Below, one piece after another: positions 46,095-56,130 of a DNA stretch of 64,000 nucleotides (positions are counted from its first letter, which is position 1; every line of letters begins with the position of its first letter). This DNA comes from Galaxea fascicularis (taxonomy: Eukaryota; Cnidaria; Anthozoa; Scleractinia; Euphylliidae). Below the pieces are notes generated by a model. The model was not told where the DNA came from, did not search any database, and saw only the letters and a program-made list of their open reading frames with translations. The DNA is taken from assembly GCA_948470475.1 (NCBI GenBank), contig OX419341.1:26777817-26841816 (forward strand). Reading direction: 5' to 3'. A program made the translations under genes and the position numbers.

Positions 46095-48776
46095 ATGTGG
46101 ATGTGGAATTACATCGCAGGAAACAACGACAGGAAGTTTGAAGTCGAAATTTACGAGGAAGATTACAAAGAGCTGTGCGCTCACGTCCTGAGAAAACCGA
46201 ACATTGAAACAGGCGGAGATTTGTTTGGTTTGTGGGTTGACGAGTATAAGGCTGTTGTTCAACTCGCTCTTGGTCCCGGTCAAGAATGCAGAAGAACTTC
46301 GACTTCGTTCTATCAAGATGTAGAATACCTGAAGAACGTCGGTTCGTATTTAACGCAGAACGAAGGACTTTGCCACATTGGAGAATGGCATTCACATCAC
46401 CAACTTGGTTTGGCTCGGCCCAGCGGTGGAGATGAGAACACGGTGTGGAACAACATGCCGGCCTACAAGCTGTCCAAGTTCGTTATATTCATCGCCAACA
46501 TAGAAGCATCCCACAAGAGTTATAAAGTGAACATAGGCTGCTTCCTGTTTGAAATTGACAGCAAAGGGGATCGCCTGCCAGTGCTACAAGGAGTGTTCAA
46601 GATTCTACCCTCCAGAAATCCATTTTCGCGGAAAACGGAAGTTTGCCTGAAAAGAGAAAAGGGAGCAGAGAAGCTAAGAGGTAAAGAGGCAAACATCGAT
46701 ATCGAAATTCTGAAGCTCAAAGGAGAACGAGAATCGCCATTTGTGACCATGATGCGGAGACCGCATTTTGAAGTCGTGATCTACGAGGAAGATTACAGTA
46801 AGCTGCGTACGTGGGTCCTGGAAAAACCAAACATTGAAACGGGTGGAGATCTGTTTGGTTTGTGGGTTGACGAGCACAAGGCTATTATTCAAGTCACCCT
46901 CGGTCCCGGTCAAAGATGTAAAAGAACTTCGGCTTCTTTCTATCAAGATGTGGAATACCTGGAGAAAGTCGGTTCGTATTTAACGCAGAACGAAGGACTT
47001 TGCCACATCGGAGAATGGCATTCACATCACCGGCTTGGTTTGCCTCGGCCCAGCGGTGGAGATGAGAACACGGTGTGGAACAACATGCCGACCTACAAGC
47101 TGTCCAAGTTCGTTATATTCATCGCTAATATAGACGCCTCATTTTGTAACATGGTGCAAGGAGTGAATGTCAACTGCTTCCTGTTTGAAACTGACAAGGA
47201 AGGACATCGCCTACCAGTGCTACAAGGGGAGTTCAAGATTCTACGGTCCGAAAATCCTTTTTCCCGTAAAAAGGAAGTGAAGGAGAAAAGAAAAGAAGGA
47301 GCAGAAAGGCTAACAGGGAAGAGAATTAACTCATCGGAATGGAACGGAAATAACACAAAGCATCCTAAGACGGAGAGGAACGAAAGACACAAGTATTCAA
47401 CCCCTGGAACAAAACAGGAAAACCATGCAAACAGTGGAGGCTGTGCGAGCGCTGTTCAGGTTGGAACGTCTGGTCATGAAAACAAGAAGGCTCACGTGCC
47501 TAAGTTACCCTTGCGGCAAAGTGATCTAAGGCCGGACTCTATAACGCCTGGTTATAAGGATAAGGAGACAGATGGGGTACACGAAGAGCCACCAGAGGTA
47601 AACAAGGGAAGCTCCGGAAGTGAGAGCAAGACCGAGACGTCTGAGCCTAACATCAGTGGTAGAAGTTTGGAAGTCGATCAGCATTCAAGCTACCCAAATG
47701 ACACGGAAACGCCTAGTAATAAGGATACAGAGCAGCGTGATGTAACAGCAAAGCCACAAGAGCCTGTAAACAAGGGAAGCTCTGGAAGTGAGGACAAGAC
47801 GGAAACGTCTGAGCCTAACATCAGTAATAAGAATCTGAAGGTCGATCAGCATTCAAGCGAACCAAAGGACCCGGAAATGTCTGGTGGTAAGGACAAGAAG
47901 CCAAAAGGTTCAACAACTAGTGGACCAGCAGAGGAAGAAGAAAGTAAAGACGATGAAGGAGGAGAAGAGAGAAGTGGCTCGACAGAAGATGACAAAATTT
48001 GCCTTCAGCCCTCAAACAGCCCACAAGATCAGCCTTCAAACAGTGAAGCGGAAAAGGAAAGAAGTGCAGAGAGATGTGGAGGCCCTGAAGCACCTGATGA
48101 TACGGCAGAAAGTATTCGAAATGGCCGTGACGACAATCGTGACAGTGCTGATCTCTTGCCGGATGTTAAGATACAGCGAAAAAACTCAGGAGATTCCGAG
48201 ATTCCTGATGAAGAGCACACCAGTCAGGAAAGTTTAACAACAGGTGTACCAGCAGCGGGGCAGAGTGAAGAAAAGGCTGACGAAAAAGCTGATGAAGGTG
48301 CGAAAAACAAAGACAAAATAGGGCTGGAAAAGAACCTAGGTGGAGACGAAACTGGAAAAGGTAAAGAAGAGGAAACACAGGAGCACTTGAAAGAAAAGAC
48401 TAAAAACACTGGAAATGTTGATTATCAGGAAAAAACGCCTGCAGTGGACACGGCAGGAGAGATGGAAAACGATTCAAGGACAGATGAGTCGAACGAAGCA
48501 CCAAAGACCATAAGCAAAGAGCCTGGCGAGGATCTGGAAAGTCAAGTGGGAAGTGCCAGTGCTGCTGGAAAGCTAAATCCTAAAGTGCCGGCTGAAACAC
48601 CTGGCAAACAGCCGCAACAAAGTACAAGTACCAACGCTAAAGAAAAGCTGCAACCAGAAAACTTCATCGACAAAGTGGGCACCAAAACAACAGACGTTGG
48701 TGTAAAACAAGTGCTGTCAGCAGCTCAGGAGAGAAAAGAGGATGCTGAGGGGACAAAAGTAAAGAAGACAACATAG
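46095..48776 (+). CDS. JAB gene 1: tandem JAB/JAMM isopeptidase-like domains, acidic tail
   Basis: 893 residues in one exon. Two JAB domains about 210 residues apart (about 14-177 and 224-390). Each has the ETGGDLFG start (Glu38, Glu248) and HIGEWHSHH...PSGGDE (His99, His101, Ser110, Asp113; His309, His311, Ser320, Asp323), the zinc-ligand pattern of JAMM metallopeptidases that cleave ubiquitin or related isopeptide bonds. His101/His102 spacing differs by one from the usual HxH-x7-S-x-x-D unless SHH is read as the motif. The style (ETGG, GEWHSH) is closer to bacterial JAB proteins than to CSN5 or Rpn11. Residues about 400-893 are a disordered Glu/Lys/Ser-rich tail with an imperfect two-copy repeat around NKGSSGSE.KTETSEPNIS. 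No membrane helix. Activity is likely but unproven. Confidence 0.8.
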   Translation: MWMWNYIAGNNDRKFEVEIYEEDYKELCAHVLRKPNIETGGDLFGLWVDEYKAVVQLALGPGQECRRTSTSFYQDVEYLKNVGSYLTQNEGLCHIGEWHSHHQLGLARPSGGDENTVWNNMPAYKLSKFVIFIANIEASHKSYKVNIGCFLFEIDSKGDRLPVLQGVFKILPSRNPFSRKTEVCLKREKGAEKLRGKEANIDIEILKLKGERESPFVTMMRRPHFEVVIYEEDYSKLRTWVLEKPNIETGGDLFGLWVDEHKAIIQVTLGPGQRCKRTSASFYQDVEYLEKVGSYLTQNEGLCHIGEWHSHHRLGLPRPSGGDENTVWNNMPTYKLSKFVIFIANIDASFCNMVQGVNVNCFLFETDKEGHRLPVLQGEFKILRSENPFSRKKEVKEKRKEGAERLTGKRINSSEWNGNNTKHPKTERNERHKYSTPGTKQENHANSGGCASAVQVGTSGHENKKAHVPKLPLRQSDLRPDSITPGYKDKETDGVHEEPPEVNKGSSGSESKTETSEPNISGRSLEVDQHSSYPNDTETPSNKDTEQRDVTAKPQEPVNKGSSGSEDKTETSEPNISNKNLKVDQHSSEPKDPEMSGGKDKKPKGSTTSGPAEEEESKDDEGGEERSGSTEDDKICLQPSNSPQDQPSNSEAEKERSAERCGGPEAPDDTAESIRNGRDDNRDSADLLPDVKIQRKNSGDSEIPDEEHTSQESLTTGVPAAGQSEEKADEKADEGAKNKDKIGLEKNLGGDETGKGKEEETQEHLKEKTKNTGNVDYQEKTPAVDTAGEMENDSRTDESNEAPKTISKEPGEDLESQVGSASAAGKLNPKVPAETPGKQPQQSTSTNAKEKLQPENFIDKVGTKTTDVGVKQVLSAAQERKEDAEGTKVKKTT

Positions 48777-50458
48777 ATGAAAAACAACAAAACTGTAACT
48801 GAATAACATAAAAGGATACGAGAGTGATCAGTGATTGAAATCGATCTATTCATTTATCAAAATTAAGTCCCAGTTTGCTTGTGAGCAAACCAAGCGAAAG
48901 TTGCGCAACTCCAAATTTCGCAGAAATAGTAAACTGACTGTCACCTTGTTCATAAAGTTTGGAGTTAAATTAATTAATTTTTGCGTTGCTAGCACAAGGA
49001 ACTGTAATTTAACTGTGGACAAACTTTGCAATGACAGGACCGTGCATTGAGCTTACGCATGCATTTACTCAGCAACATGACAAGGTCCAGGTACTGATCA
49101 TCTTTTTTAACATTCTTCGGAATATTCATCTTCAAGTTTTGAGAAATTTTAGGCGGGCTAATCCAAAAACTTTGGAGGTTCCATACTATAATGTTAAGGA
49201 ACGGATGGCTAGTAACCTAAATTAGAAAAAGAGCCCTGGATTAAATACTAGTTTAAAGGACTTAGTTTGGCGGAGAGTTCGTTTTCTCTGAGAAGATATC
49301 ATGATAGGCCATGTAAGTTTAATAAAGTTGGTTGTATTTAACAGTACAAACAGTTTGCACTTATCTTGCCTTATCCGGCTTTGGAGCAGCCTCTCTTGGT
49401 ACCAGGCCTTACAGCAATACCAATCGCATGTAGTCCATTACAAATCAAAGGAACACAACTTACAACTGACAAGGAACTCGAGGGGAGGGGAGGACTGGGC
49501 TCTAACAGAGTTGTTTGTTTTGTGGATTTTCTTGGGTGGTAATGCTTGCGTTCAGCTGATTTAACTAAGGGTGAAGTCACCCTTGTAGGAGGTAAAGGAT
49601 ACACCCTAATTTTCCTTTCCAATGGCCTCGTTGCATAGGGGCCGCCGTTAAATGCAATCACACGCCCCATATAGAAACTACGCCGTGTAAGATATAGTTT
49701 TAAAGCTGCTAAGTTTGTTGTGAGAGTTCACTAAATCATAATTACTCAGAAAGCTTTATAAACAATAGAGTGATCGGTTTTAACTTCCGGTTGTCACTCA
49801 TTCAAACAGAATATAAAGCATACAGGCATCGCGCAGAGGGAGGGGCTAAGGGGGGGGGACCTTAGCACCCACTCCCCTCCCACTTTTGTGAGGTACAAAT
49901 TTTTAATGATAATCACAACGAAAAAAGCATTAAAAAATGCAGAAGAAATTTCGTCGTAAAGAAATAAGAGTTAGAAGTTGCAACATCGGGTAACATTTTT
50001 TAATGTTAATGTTTGTCAGTTTCTATACTGTAAATTAAAAGCATCACCCTTTAAGGTCTAAAAGCTGGCAATTAAGCATTACTGTTTGATAATTTCAAAC
50101 GCATTCCCAGGCATTTCAGAGGAATCGAAATAAAAAATTTCCCGTGAGCGTTTGCGAAAATAAATACGGCCCGAAGGCCCGAAAATTTTTTCGAATACCA
50201 AGCAAGATTTGAGCAGAATAAGCAGTTTTTACTAGCACTGACGACAGGCAGAATAAGCTATTTTACGAGCAGAATTAATACAAGCCTAGCTGGTGATCAA
50301 AAGTGAAGTTCCATTATAAAGAATACAGTGCGGCGTTTTTCGTTATCACCTTTAACTATAAGCACAACAAAGGTATCTACGTTCGTTTACTTTATATAAA
50401 TCCACTTTAAACCATGTTAAACAAGTTCATAGTCCTACATAAATGCAGTTTTCGTGTT
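48777..50458. other. Intergenic, no recognised gene
   Basis: Frames at 48835, 49031, 49301 (+) and 49371 (-) look random. A GC-rich stretch with a G-run lies near 49850. Confidence 0.45.
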
Positions 50459-50717
50459 TCAATGGCAAGTTGACGAAGACACTATTAAAGCTAGTTCATC
50501 ATTGTGTCTGGTTCGCTTAGAGACGGGCCGGACTCCAGTTACTTTGGAATCAAGCCTTCCCATGCATTCTCCTTTATATCGGCAAGAATAAAAAAATCCA
50601 CCTGAATCCTGCTGGTTCATAGCTACGGGTACAACCCTGTCATTGGGCCTTGTGTAATGAAATCTTTCCCGTGCTTTCATCAAAGAACACGATTTCATTT
50701 CCTTTCATGTTTTCCAT
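50459..50717 (-). pseudogene. Frameshifted YFDP/GGFF small-protein copy
   Basis: From ATG 50717 the minus strand reads MENMKGNEIVFFDESTGKIS and stops at 50640. One frame over, across about 50650-50680, it continues with FHYTRPNDRVVPVAMNQQDS and GGFF to a stop at 50459. Together these parts parallel MEN...LYFDPATGQLSTKRPND...MNKQGPGGFF of the intact gene at 45075. A one-base shift near 50665 therefore breaks the copy; a tiny intron or assembly error are alternatives. It is divergent to JAB gene 2, as the intact copy is to JAB gene 1. Confidence 0.55.
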
Positions 50718-50938
50718 GTTGAACTTGATCCGGAGCAGCAGCTTTTGTCGTGTTGAAAGACGTCGTAGTTTTAAAAATATTTTCTTCTTGGACTTCGATC
50801 TTCTTGGAATTGATCAAAACTTTTAAAATAATGTGAGTCACAGGGCGTGAACAAACTTCCAAAGACATCGACGCGCTCTTCAAAGACTGAGCGGGTCACT
50901 CACGAATAATTTATTTAGAAGCCATTATTTTCCTATCT

Positions 50939-50967
50939 TTCGAAGAAAAATCGGAACAAACTGGCAG
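50939..50967. promoter_or_regulatory. GAS-like palindrome with CGGAACAAACTG block
   Basis: TTCGAAGAA then TCGGAACAAACTGGCAG, followed by TTATTCCTCCCGC at 50976. Equivalent in position to 45502-45550. Confidence 0.35.
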
Positions 50968-51054
50968 GTCTGAGTTATTCCTCCCGCTGCCATGAAACGT
51001 TTCGAAAATTTCATTATTGAATACTGCGCATGAAGAAACACTGTGCATTTATTA

Positions 51055-51313
51055 TGCACCTATCAATGTTTAGACCGAGAGGGGGGGGGGGGGTACGGGC
51101 AAAGGTGCGTCATTTGAATTTTCTTGCAATTTTTTGGTCAAATTCCCGACCCTTGGGACTGGAAATAGTTTAACAATCCTTTATAATATTTGAACTTTAA
51201 TTAGTACAAGTGATCAAATTCCCCAGAGAGGGGACAACAGAAGTGTTCAAATGCCGCATCTTTGCCCGTACCCCCCCCCCCCCCGCCTCTCCGTCTAAAC
51301 ATTGATAGGTGCA
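51055..51313. mobile_element. Harbinger-type MITE before JAB gene 2
   Basis: Inverted ends TGCACCTATCAATGTTTAGA are flanked by TTA on both sides (51052-51054, 51314-51316). Subterminal G-run (left) and C-run (right) are adjacent to GTACGGGCAAAG and its complement. About 580 bp before the JAB gene 2 ATG. Confidence 0.82.
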
Positions 51314-51787
51314 TTACGTACATAGCTTTTAATGCGTGGTCCTAACATCGAAAATATCGGTCGGCATGCAGGCATACCGCACATTTACACCCGAAGCCCG
51401 CTTTCTAAGGGAAAAATGGAAGGATCTTTCGCTTAGTTTTTATTTAAACAAAACCAAATAACAGTTTGCCTACAGCTGTTCAAAGAGCCGATATCCTTAA
51501 CCAGCGGAGAGGTCGCTGTAGAGCGGATGAAATGTCCCGCAATTACATTTTTATGATCCTCTCGATAGGTAGTTATCCCCTGGAGAACGAAATCGTTCCT
51601 TGAACAAGTCAAGCGCCTAATCTTTACCGGTACTCGAGGGTTGACACTTGCACAACTGATAAAGTCTAAACTACCATATCCGGAAAGACACTGAACTGAC
51701 TGAATTTCAGTGAAGCAGCGTCGGGGGAGGGGAAGGGGCTTGCGAGTCAATATAATGGCTTGCGTGACACCTGTTGTAAATAAACAT

Positions 51788-51812
51788 TTCTCAGAAAGTC
51801 TGACTTCCGCAA
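51788..51812 (+). promoter_or_regulatory. Conserved GAS-like site upstream of JAB gene 2
   Basis: TTCTCAGAAAGTCTGACTTC and CGCAATG; matches 45978-46002, with the shared lead-in GGCTTGCGTGACA near 51755. About 100 bp before the ATG. Confidence 0.4.
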
Positions 51813-51891
51813 TGCTTTCGCACTTGAATCACACTCGCACAGCTAGCGTAGGTTGTCTTGATTCTGGTAATTTTCTGTTTTCTGCTTCGAG

Positions 51892-53901
51892 ATGCGGCGG
51901 TCAAGGAATTCTTCTTTCGACAGGACGTTTGAAGTGGCGATTTACGAAGAAGACTACAAAGAGCTGTGTGCACACGTCCTGAGAAAACCGAACATTGAAA
52001 CAGGCGGAGATTTGTTTGGTTTATGGGGTGACGAGTACAAGGCTGTTGTTCAACTCACCCTTGGTCCCGGTGAAAGATGTAAAAGAACTTCGGTCTCTTT
52101 CTTTCAAGATGTAAAATACCTGGAGAAAGTCGGTTCGTTTTTAACGCAAAACGAAGGACTTTGTCACATCGGAGAATGGCATTCACATCACCAACTTGGT
52201 TTGGCTCGGCCCAGCGGTGGAGATGAGAACACGGTGTGGAACAACATGCCGGCCTACAGGCTGTCCAAGTTCGTCATATTCATCGCCAACATAGAAGCAT
52301 CCAAGAAGAGTTACAAAGTAAACATTGGTTGCTTCCTGTTTGAAATTGACAGTAGAGGAAATCAGTTACCAGTGCTACAAGGAACGTTCAAGATTCTGGA
52401 CCGCCAAAATCCATTTTCTCGGAAAGGAGCAGTGAGTCACAACAAAGAAAGTGAAGCAGAAAAGCTGAGAAGTGATGAGAACGAGAATGTCAACATTAAA
52501 GATTTGAGGTTAGAAAATGTTAAAGGAAAATTGCCATCTGTGACCATGAAACGCCTTGTGAACCCGAACAAGCATGACAACAGCACCCAACCAGAGAATC
52601 CAAAGAAGAGCCGGGCGACTTGGAATTCACGGGAAGCAAGGGGTGGCGCTGGTATTGCGAAAGTGCCGGAAGTGAATGTGAAGAGTGGTCATCTTCAAGA
52701 CTCCAGCAGTACTGCTGAAGAGGGAAATCCTGACCTTGACAACAAGCCGACGGAAACTGAGATCATTAGTACTGGTGTCACACAAGGAAGGCCGCAACAG
52801 GAGAAACCTGCTGGTTCAGGTGCGTCTGGACATGACGCAAACGACAGGAAGTTTGAAGTCGTGATTTACGAGGAAGATTACAAAGAGCTGTGTGCTCACG
52901 TCCTGAGAAAACCGAACATTGAAACAGGCGGAGATTTGTTTGGTTTATGGGTTGACGAGTACAAGGCTGTTGTTCAACTCACCCTTGGTCCCGGTCAAAG
53001 ATGTAGAAGAACTTCGGTCTCTTTCTTTCAAGATGTAAAATACCTGGAGAAAGTCGGTTCGTTTTTAACGCAGAACGAAGGACTTTGTCACATCGGAGAA
53101 TGGCATTCACATCACCAACTTGGTTTGGCTCGGCCCAGCGATGGAGATGAGAACACGGTGTGGAACAACATGCCGGCCTACAAGCTGTCCAAGTTCGTCA
53201 TATTCATCGCCAACATAGAAGCATCCAAGAAGAGTTACAAAGTGAACATTGGTTGCTTCCTGTTTGAAATTGACAGTAAAGGAAATCAGTTACCAGTGCT
53301 ACAAGGAACGTTCAAGATTCTGGACCGCCAAAATCCATTTTCTCGGAAAGAAGCAGTGAGTCACAGCAAAGAAAGTGAAGCAGAAAAGCTGAAAAGTGAT
53401 GAGAACGAGAATGTCAACATTAAAGATTTGAGGTTAGAAAATGTAAAAGAGAAATTGCCATCTGTGACCATGAAACGCCTTGTGAACCCGAACAAGCATG
53501 ACAACAGCACCCAACCAGAGAATCCAAAGAAGAGCCGGGCGACTCGGGAAGCAAGGGGTGGTGCTGGTATTGCGAAAGTGCCGGGAGTGAATGTGAAGGG
53601 TGGTCACCTTCAAGACTCCAGCGGTACTGCTAAGGAGGGAAATCCTGACCTTGACAACAAGCCGAGGGAAACTGGGATCAACAGCACTGGTGTCACACAA
53701 GGAAGGCCGCAACAGGAGAAACCCGGTGGTTCAGGTGCGTCTAGACATGCCTCAAACGCCGGACCTAACGTACCAGCTAAAGGAGGCGGAAAACCAGCTT
53801 CAGTGCCTGGGAAGAAGGGAGATACCGCCAAGAAGACTACAGCAAGTAAAAGCAACGAGAGCAACAAACGAAACCGATGCGAGGGTAAACAAGGAAAATA
53901 G
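51892..53901 (+). CDS. JAB gene 2: two JAB/JAMM domains in a recent internal duplication
   Basis: 669 residues, one exon, ATG 51892. JAB domain A (residues about 12-176; Glu36, His97, His99, Ser108, Asp111) is followed by a Lys/Glu/Asn-rich linker of about 140 residues, then domain B (about 320-484; Glu344, His405, His407, Ser416, Asp419) and a nearly identical linker. The period is 308 codons (924 bp). The copies differ at few residues (WGDEY against WVDEY, PSGGDE against PSDGDE), so the duplication is recent. Both copies keep the metal-ligand pattern. The extreme C-terminus is Lys-rich (KKTTASKSNESNKRNR). Paralogue of JAB gene 1, with a different tail. Predicted soluble; the substrate is unknown. 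Confidence 0.8.
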   Translation: MRRSRNSSFDRTFEVAIYEEDYKELCAHVLRKPNIETGGDLFGLWGDEYKAVVQLTLGPGERCKRTSVSFFQDVKYLEKVGSFLTQNEGLCHIGEWHSHHQLGLARPSGGDENTVWNNMPAYRLSKFVIFIANIEASKKSYKVNIGCFLFEIDSRGNQLPVLQGTFKILDRQNPFSRKGAVSHNKESEAEKLRSDENENVNIKDLRLENVKGKLPSVTMKRLVNPNKHDNSTQPENPKKSRATWNSREARGGAGIAKVPEVNVKSGHLQDSSSTAEEGNPDLDNKPTETEIISTGVTQGRPQQEKPAGSGASGHDANDRKFEVVIYEEDYKELCAHVLRKPNIETGGDLFGLWVDEYKAVVQLTLGPGQRCRRTSVSFFQDVKYLEKVGSFLTQNEGLCHIGEWHSHHQLGLARPSDGDENTVWNNMPAYKLSKFVIFIANIEASKKSYKVNIGCFLFEIDSKGNQLPVLQGTFKILDRQNPFSRKEAVSHSKESEAEKLKSDENENVNIKDLRLENVKEKLPSVTMKRLVNPNKHDNSTQPENPKKSRATREARGGAGIAKVPGVNVKGGHLQDSSGTAKEGNPDLDNKPRETGINSTGVTQGRPQQEKPGGSGASRHASNAGPNVPAKGGGKPASVPGKKGDTAKKTTASKSNESNKRNRCEGKQGK

Positions 53902-54820
53902 CTGTTCGCCTACTTATTGTTTTATTACAGAGAGAAAAAAAACATTTAAACTGATTATTTTACAGCCGGCAATTGCCAAAAACCCTGCATTTATCCTATT
54001 TATCAGGTCTCCTGTTTTAACAAGTTCTCATCAGTTTCACTGACAGGCAGTAAAAACAGTGCTGTTTAACACTTCTATAGTGATATACTGTTTTTTTTTT
54101 CCTGAAATTGATCACACTGCTCCAAGTCAGCTGTTTTGGCAAACACTTATCTCAAACTAAACTTAAACAAGTCCGTAGTTTCACTTAGGGATTTTGTTGA
54201 ACATTAAGAGGAGAACCACTTCCTTCAGTTGAATGTCTGAAGTAGACAACATGGCCGGTACCTCTTTTATGTCGGTTGCTCAGTTGAATTTTGACGATCG
54301 TCTTTAGTGTTATCGTTTGGAAACTGGATCGATAGTTTCTTCAAGAGTTACTAGTAAGACAGAGTAAAGCTAAGTTGAGTAATTTCAATTCGATAAACGG
54401 AGCACTTATAATGCTGCGGCATAAAGCCCCTAAATTGTGGAACAATTTAAAGCCACTCAGATCTACAGTACGGTGTCCGTATCAGATGTAATGCGGAGCC
54501 GTTAGCGAGTAGTTCGACCAAGTATTTAAGGGAAAACTTTTCTTGGCATCAAGCATTCGTTGACACAAGTTCAAAAATAGATTTCTTTCATTTTTTTTTC
54601 GCAAATGATTAGTCATTATGTCGAAAAAACTGGAACTGACCTATGTATTTCTTTTCCACAAGTAGAACTTCGGCTAAAAGTAATACGAGAAGTCTGAATG
54701 TTCGTAATTTCAAAAATTCATAAACGTACTCAGTTTGCGGTGACAAACTAAAGCGTGCATTAAACAATTTCAAAAACAGACGCGGCCTTTTCAGTTTCTC
54801 ACGGCAGTGACCAAGATTTA
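53902..54820. other. Intergenic, no recognised gene
   Basis: AT-rich; open frames overlap the JAB gene 2 end or look random. Confidence 0.45.
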
Positions 54821-55176
54821 GGGCCCGATTACATGGCGAATTTCAGCCCGGGCTGAAATTTCATCCCGGCTTCTGAAACAAATCCTCTGAAAATCAAATT
54901 GTCGATTACATAGAGATTTTTTCAGCCCGGGGCGAAATTCAGCCCGGGCTGAACTGCGCCCCGGGCTGAAAAAATCTCATGTAATCGAAAAGAAATTTCA
55001 GCCCGGGCTGAAAAGCAGGAAATAACATGGCTGCCTGATTTTCCCGAGACTCTTCGCGCCAAATTTCATATTTGATGCCGAGAATAATATTTCAGCCCGG
55101 GCTGAAGTTCATCATGTAATCGCAACAAAGTTTCAGCCCGGTTAACCGGGCTGAAATTCGCCATGTAATCGGGCCC
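54821..55176. mobile_element. Harbinger-type MITE with AGCCCGGGCT repeats
   Basis: Inverted ends GGGCCCGATTACATGGCGAA, flanked by TTA on both sides (54818-54820, 55177-55179). The palindrome TTCAGCCCGGGCTGAA or close variants occur at least seven times inside, each next to phrases resembling GATTACAT. Confidence 0.85.
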
Positions 55177-55262
55177 TTAACCTCTCCTTACCATATCACT
55201 AGTGTCGTCAATTATAGAGGGATGAGAATACAGGGAATGATCACCAGGGATTAGTTGAGTTA

Positions 55263-55635
55263 GGCCTGGTTCAGACGCCGTGCTTTTCATGAGCTGAGCT
55301 AAATTCGAAATTAACAAAAGTACGCCTGTCGACGTCGCTCGTAATTAGCCGTTTCTCAGCCGTTGCTAAAATACAGTCCCAGAAAAACTAATCAATATTG
55401 TCGGTGGTTTTCAAAATATATACATCATAATAATTTATGCATTAAGTTCGGAACATGAAAAGTTCGGCGTCGAAATTCCCGGCCAAGCCAGGGGGAAAGA
55501 ACGGCTGAGCCGTTCCAAATTAACATAGCCATTCCTTGTCTGTTGGTTCAGACGCCGAACTTTTTATGTCAGTCGTTATACTCTGAATTTTATGAAAGTT
55601 CGGCGTCATGAAAAGTACGGCGTCTGAATCGGGCC
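55263..55635. mobile_element. Harbinger-type MITE, GGCCTGGTTCAGACGCCG ends
   Basis: Ends GGCCTGGTTCAGACGCCG and, inverted, GGCCCGATTCAGACGCCG, with TTA on the left and TAA on the right. The motif GAAAGTTCGGCGTC recurs inside in both orientations. Confidence 0.75.
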
Positions 55636-56051
55636 TAAATTAGCGTTTATACAAAATTTCACTGCATGAGATTGTACAGCAACCAATCAGAAGCGAGATG
55701 AAACCACAAACTAGTTAATACCGTTACTGTTTTTACTTGAAATACTGACATTTCTAGTGTTCGCGGTTTTAGGATCTTCACAAGGGCAATAGCAGATTAA
55801 AATGAATCATATATGAATAAACAATAGGTAGGGAGACTGTTATTAACTTTAGATGATCTTAATCCTTTCATGCTAATTTCCGTCATGCAGGACGGACCAT
55901 TAGGAAAGTGATGGGGAGGGAGAGGGCGGGGGAAGATTTCTGCGGCTCGCATGATTTTTTTCTTCCATATATAGGATTTATGCAGGATTTGTTTTTGCAG
56001 AGAAACCCTCTTTTTTGTTTTCAGTTCCCGTCTTATTTGGACGATGTCTTT

Positions 56052-56130
56052 GTCCTGTACATTTTCCTTGCGTTTTTTTTTTTTGCTTTTTGTTTTGTTT
56101 TATTTTGTTTTGTTTTGTTTTGTTTTTTTC
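56052..56130. repeat. T-rich / TTTTG simple repeat
   Basis: A run of T, then about eight GTTTT units. Confidence 0.8.

Noticed and set aside
46520..48409. Minus-strand frames across JAB gene 1
   Set aside because: Complementary shadows of the plus-strand coding sequence, rich in Ser/Phe/Leu as expected from antisense Glu/Lys codons.
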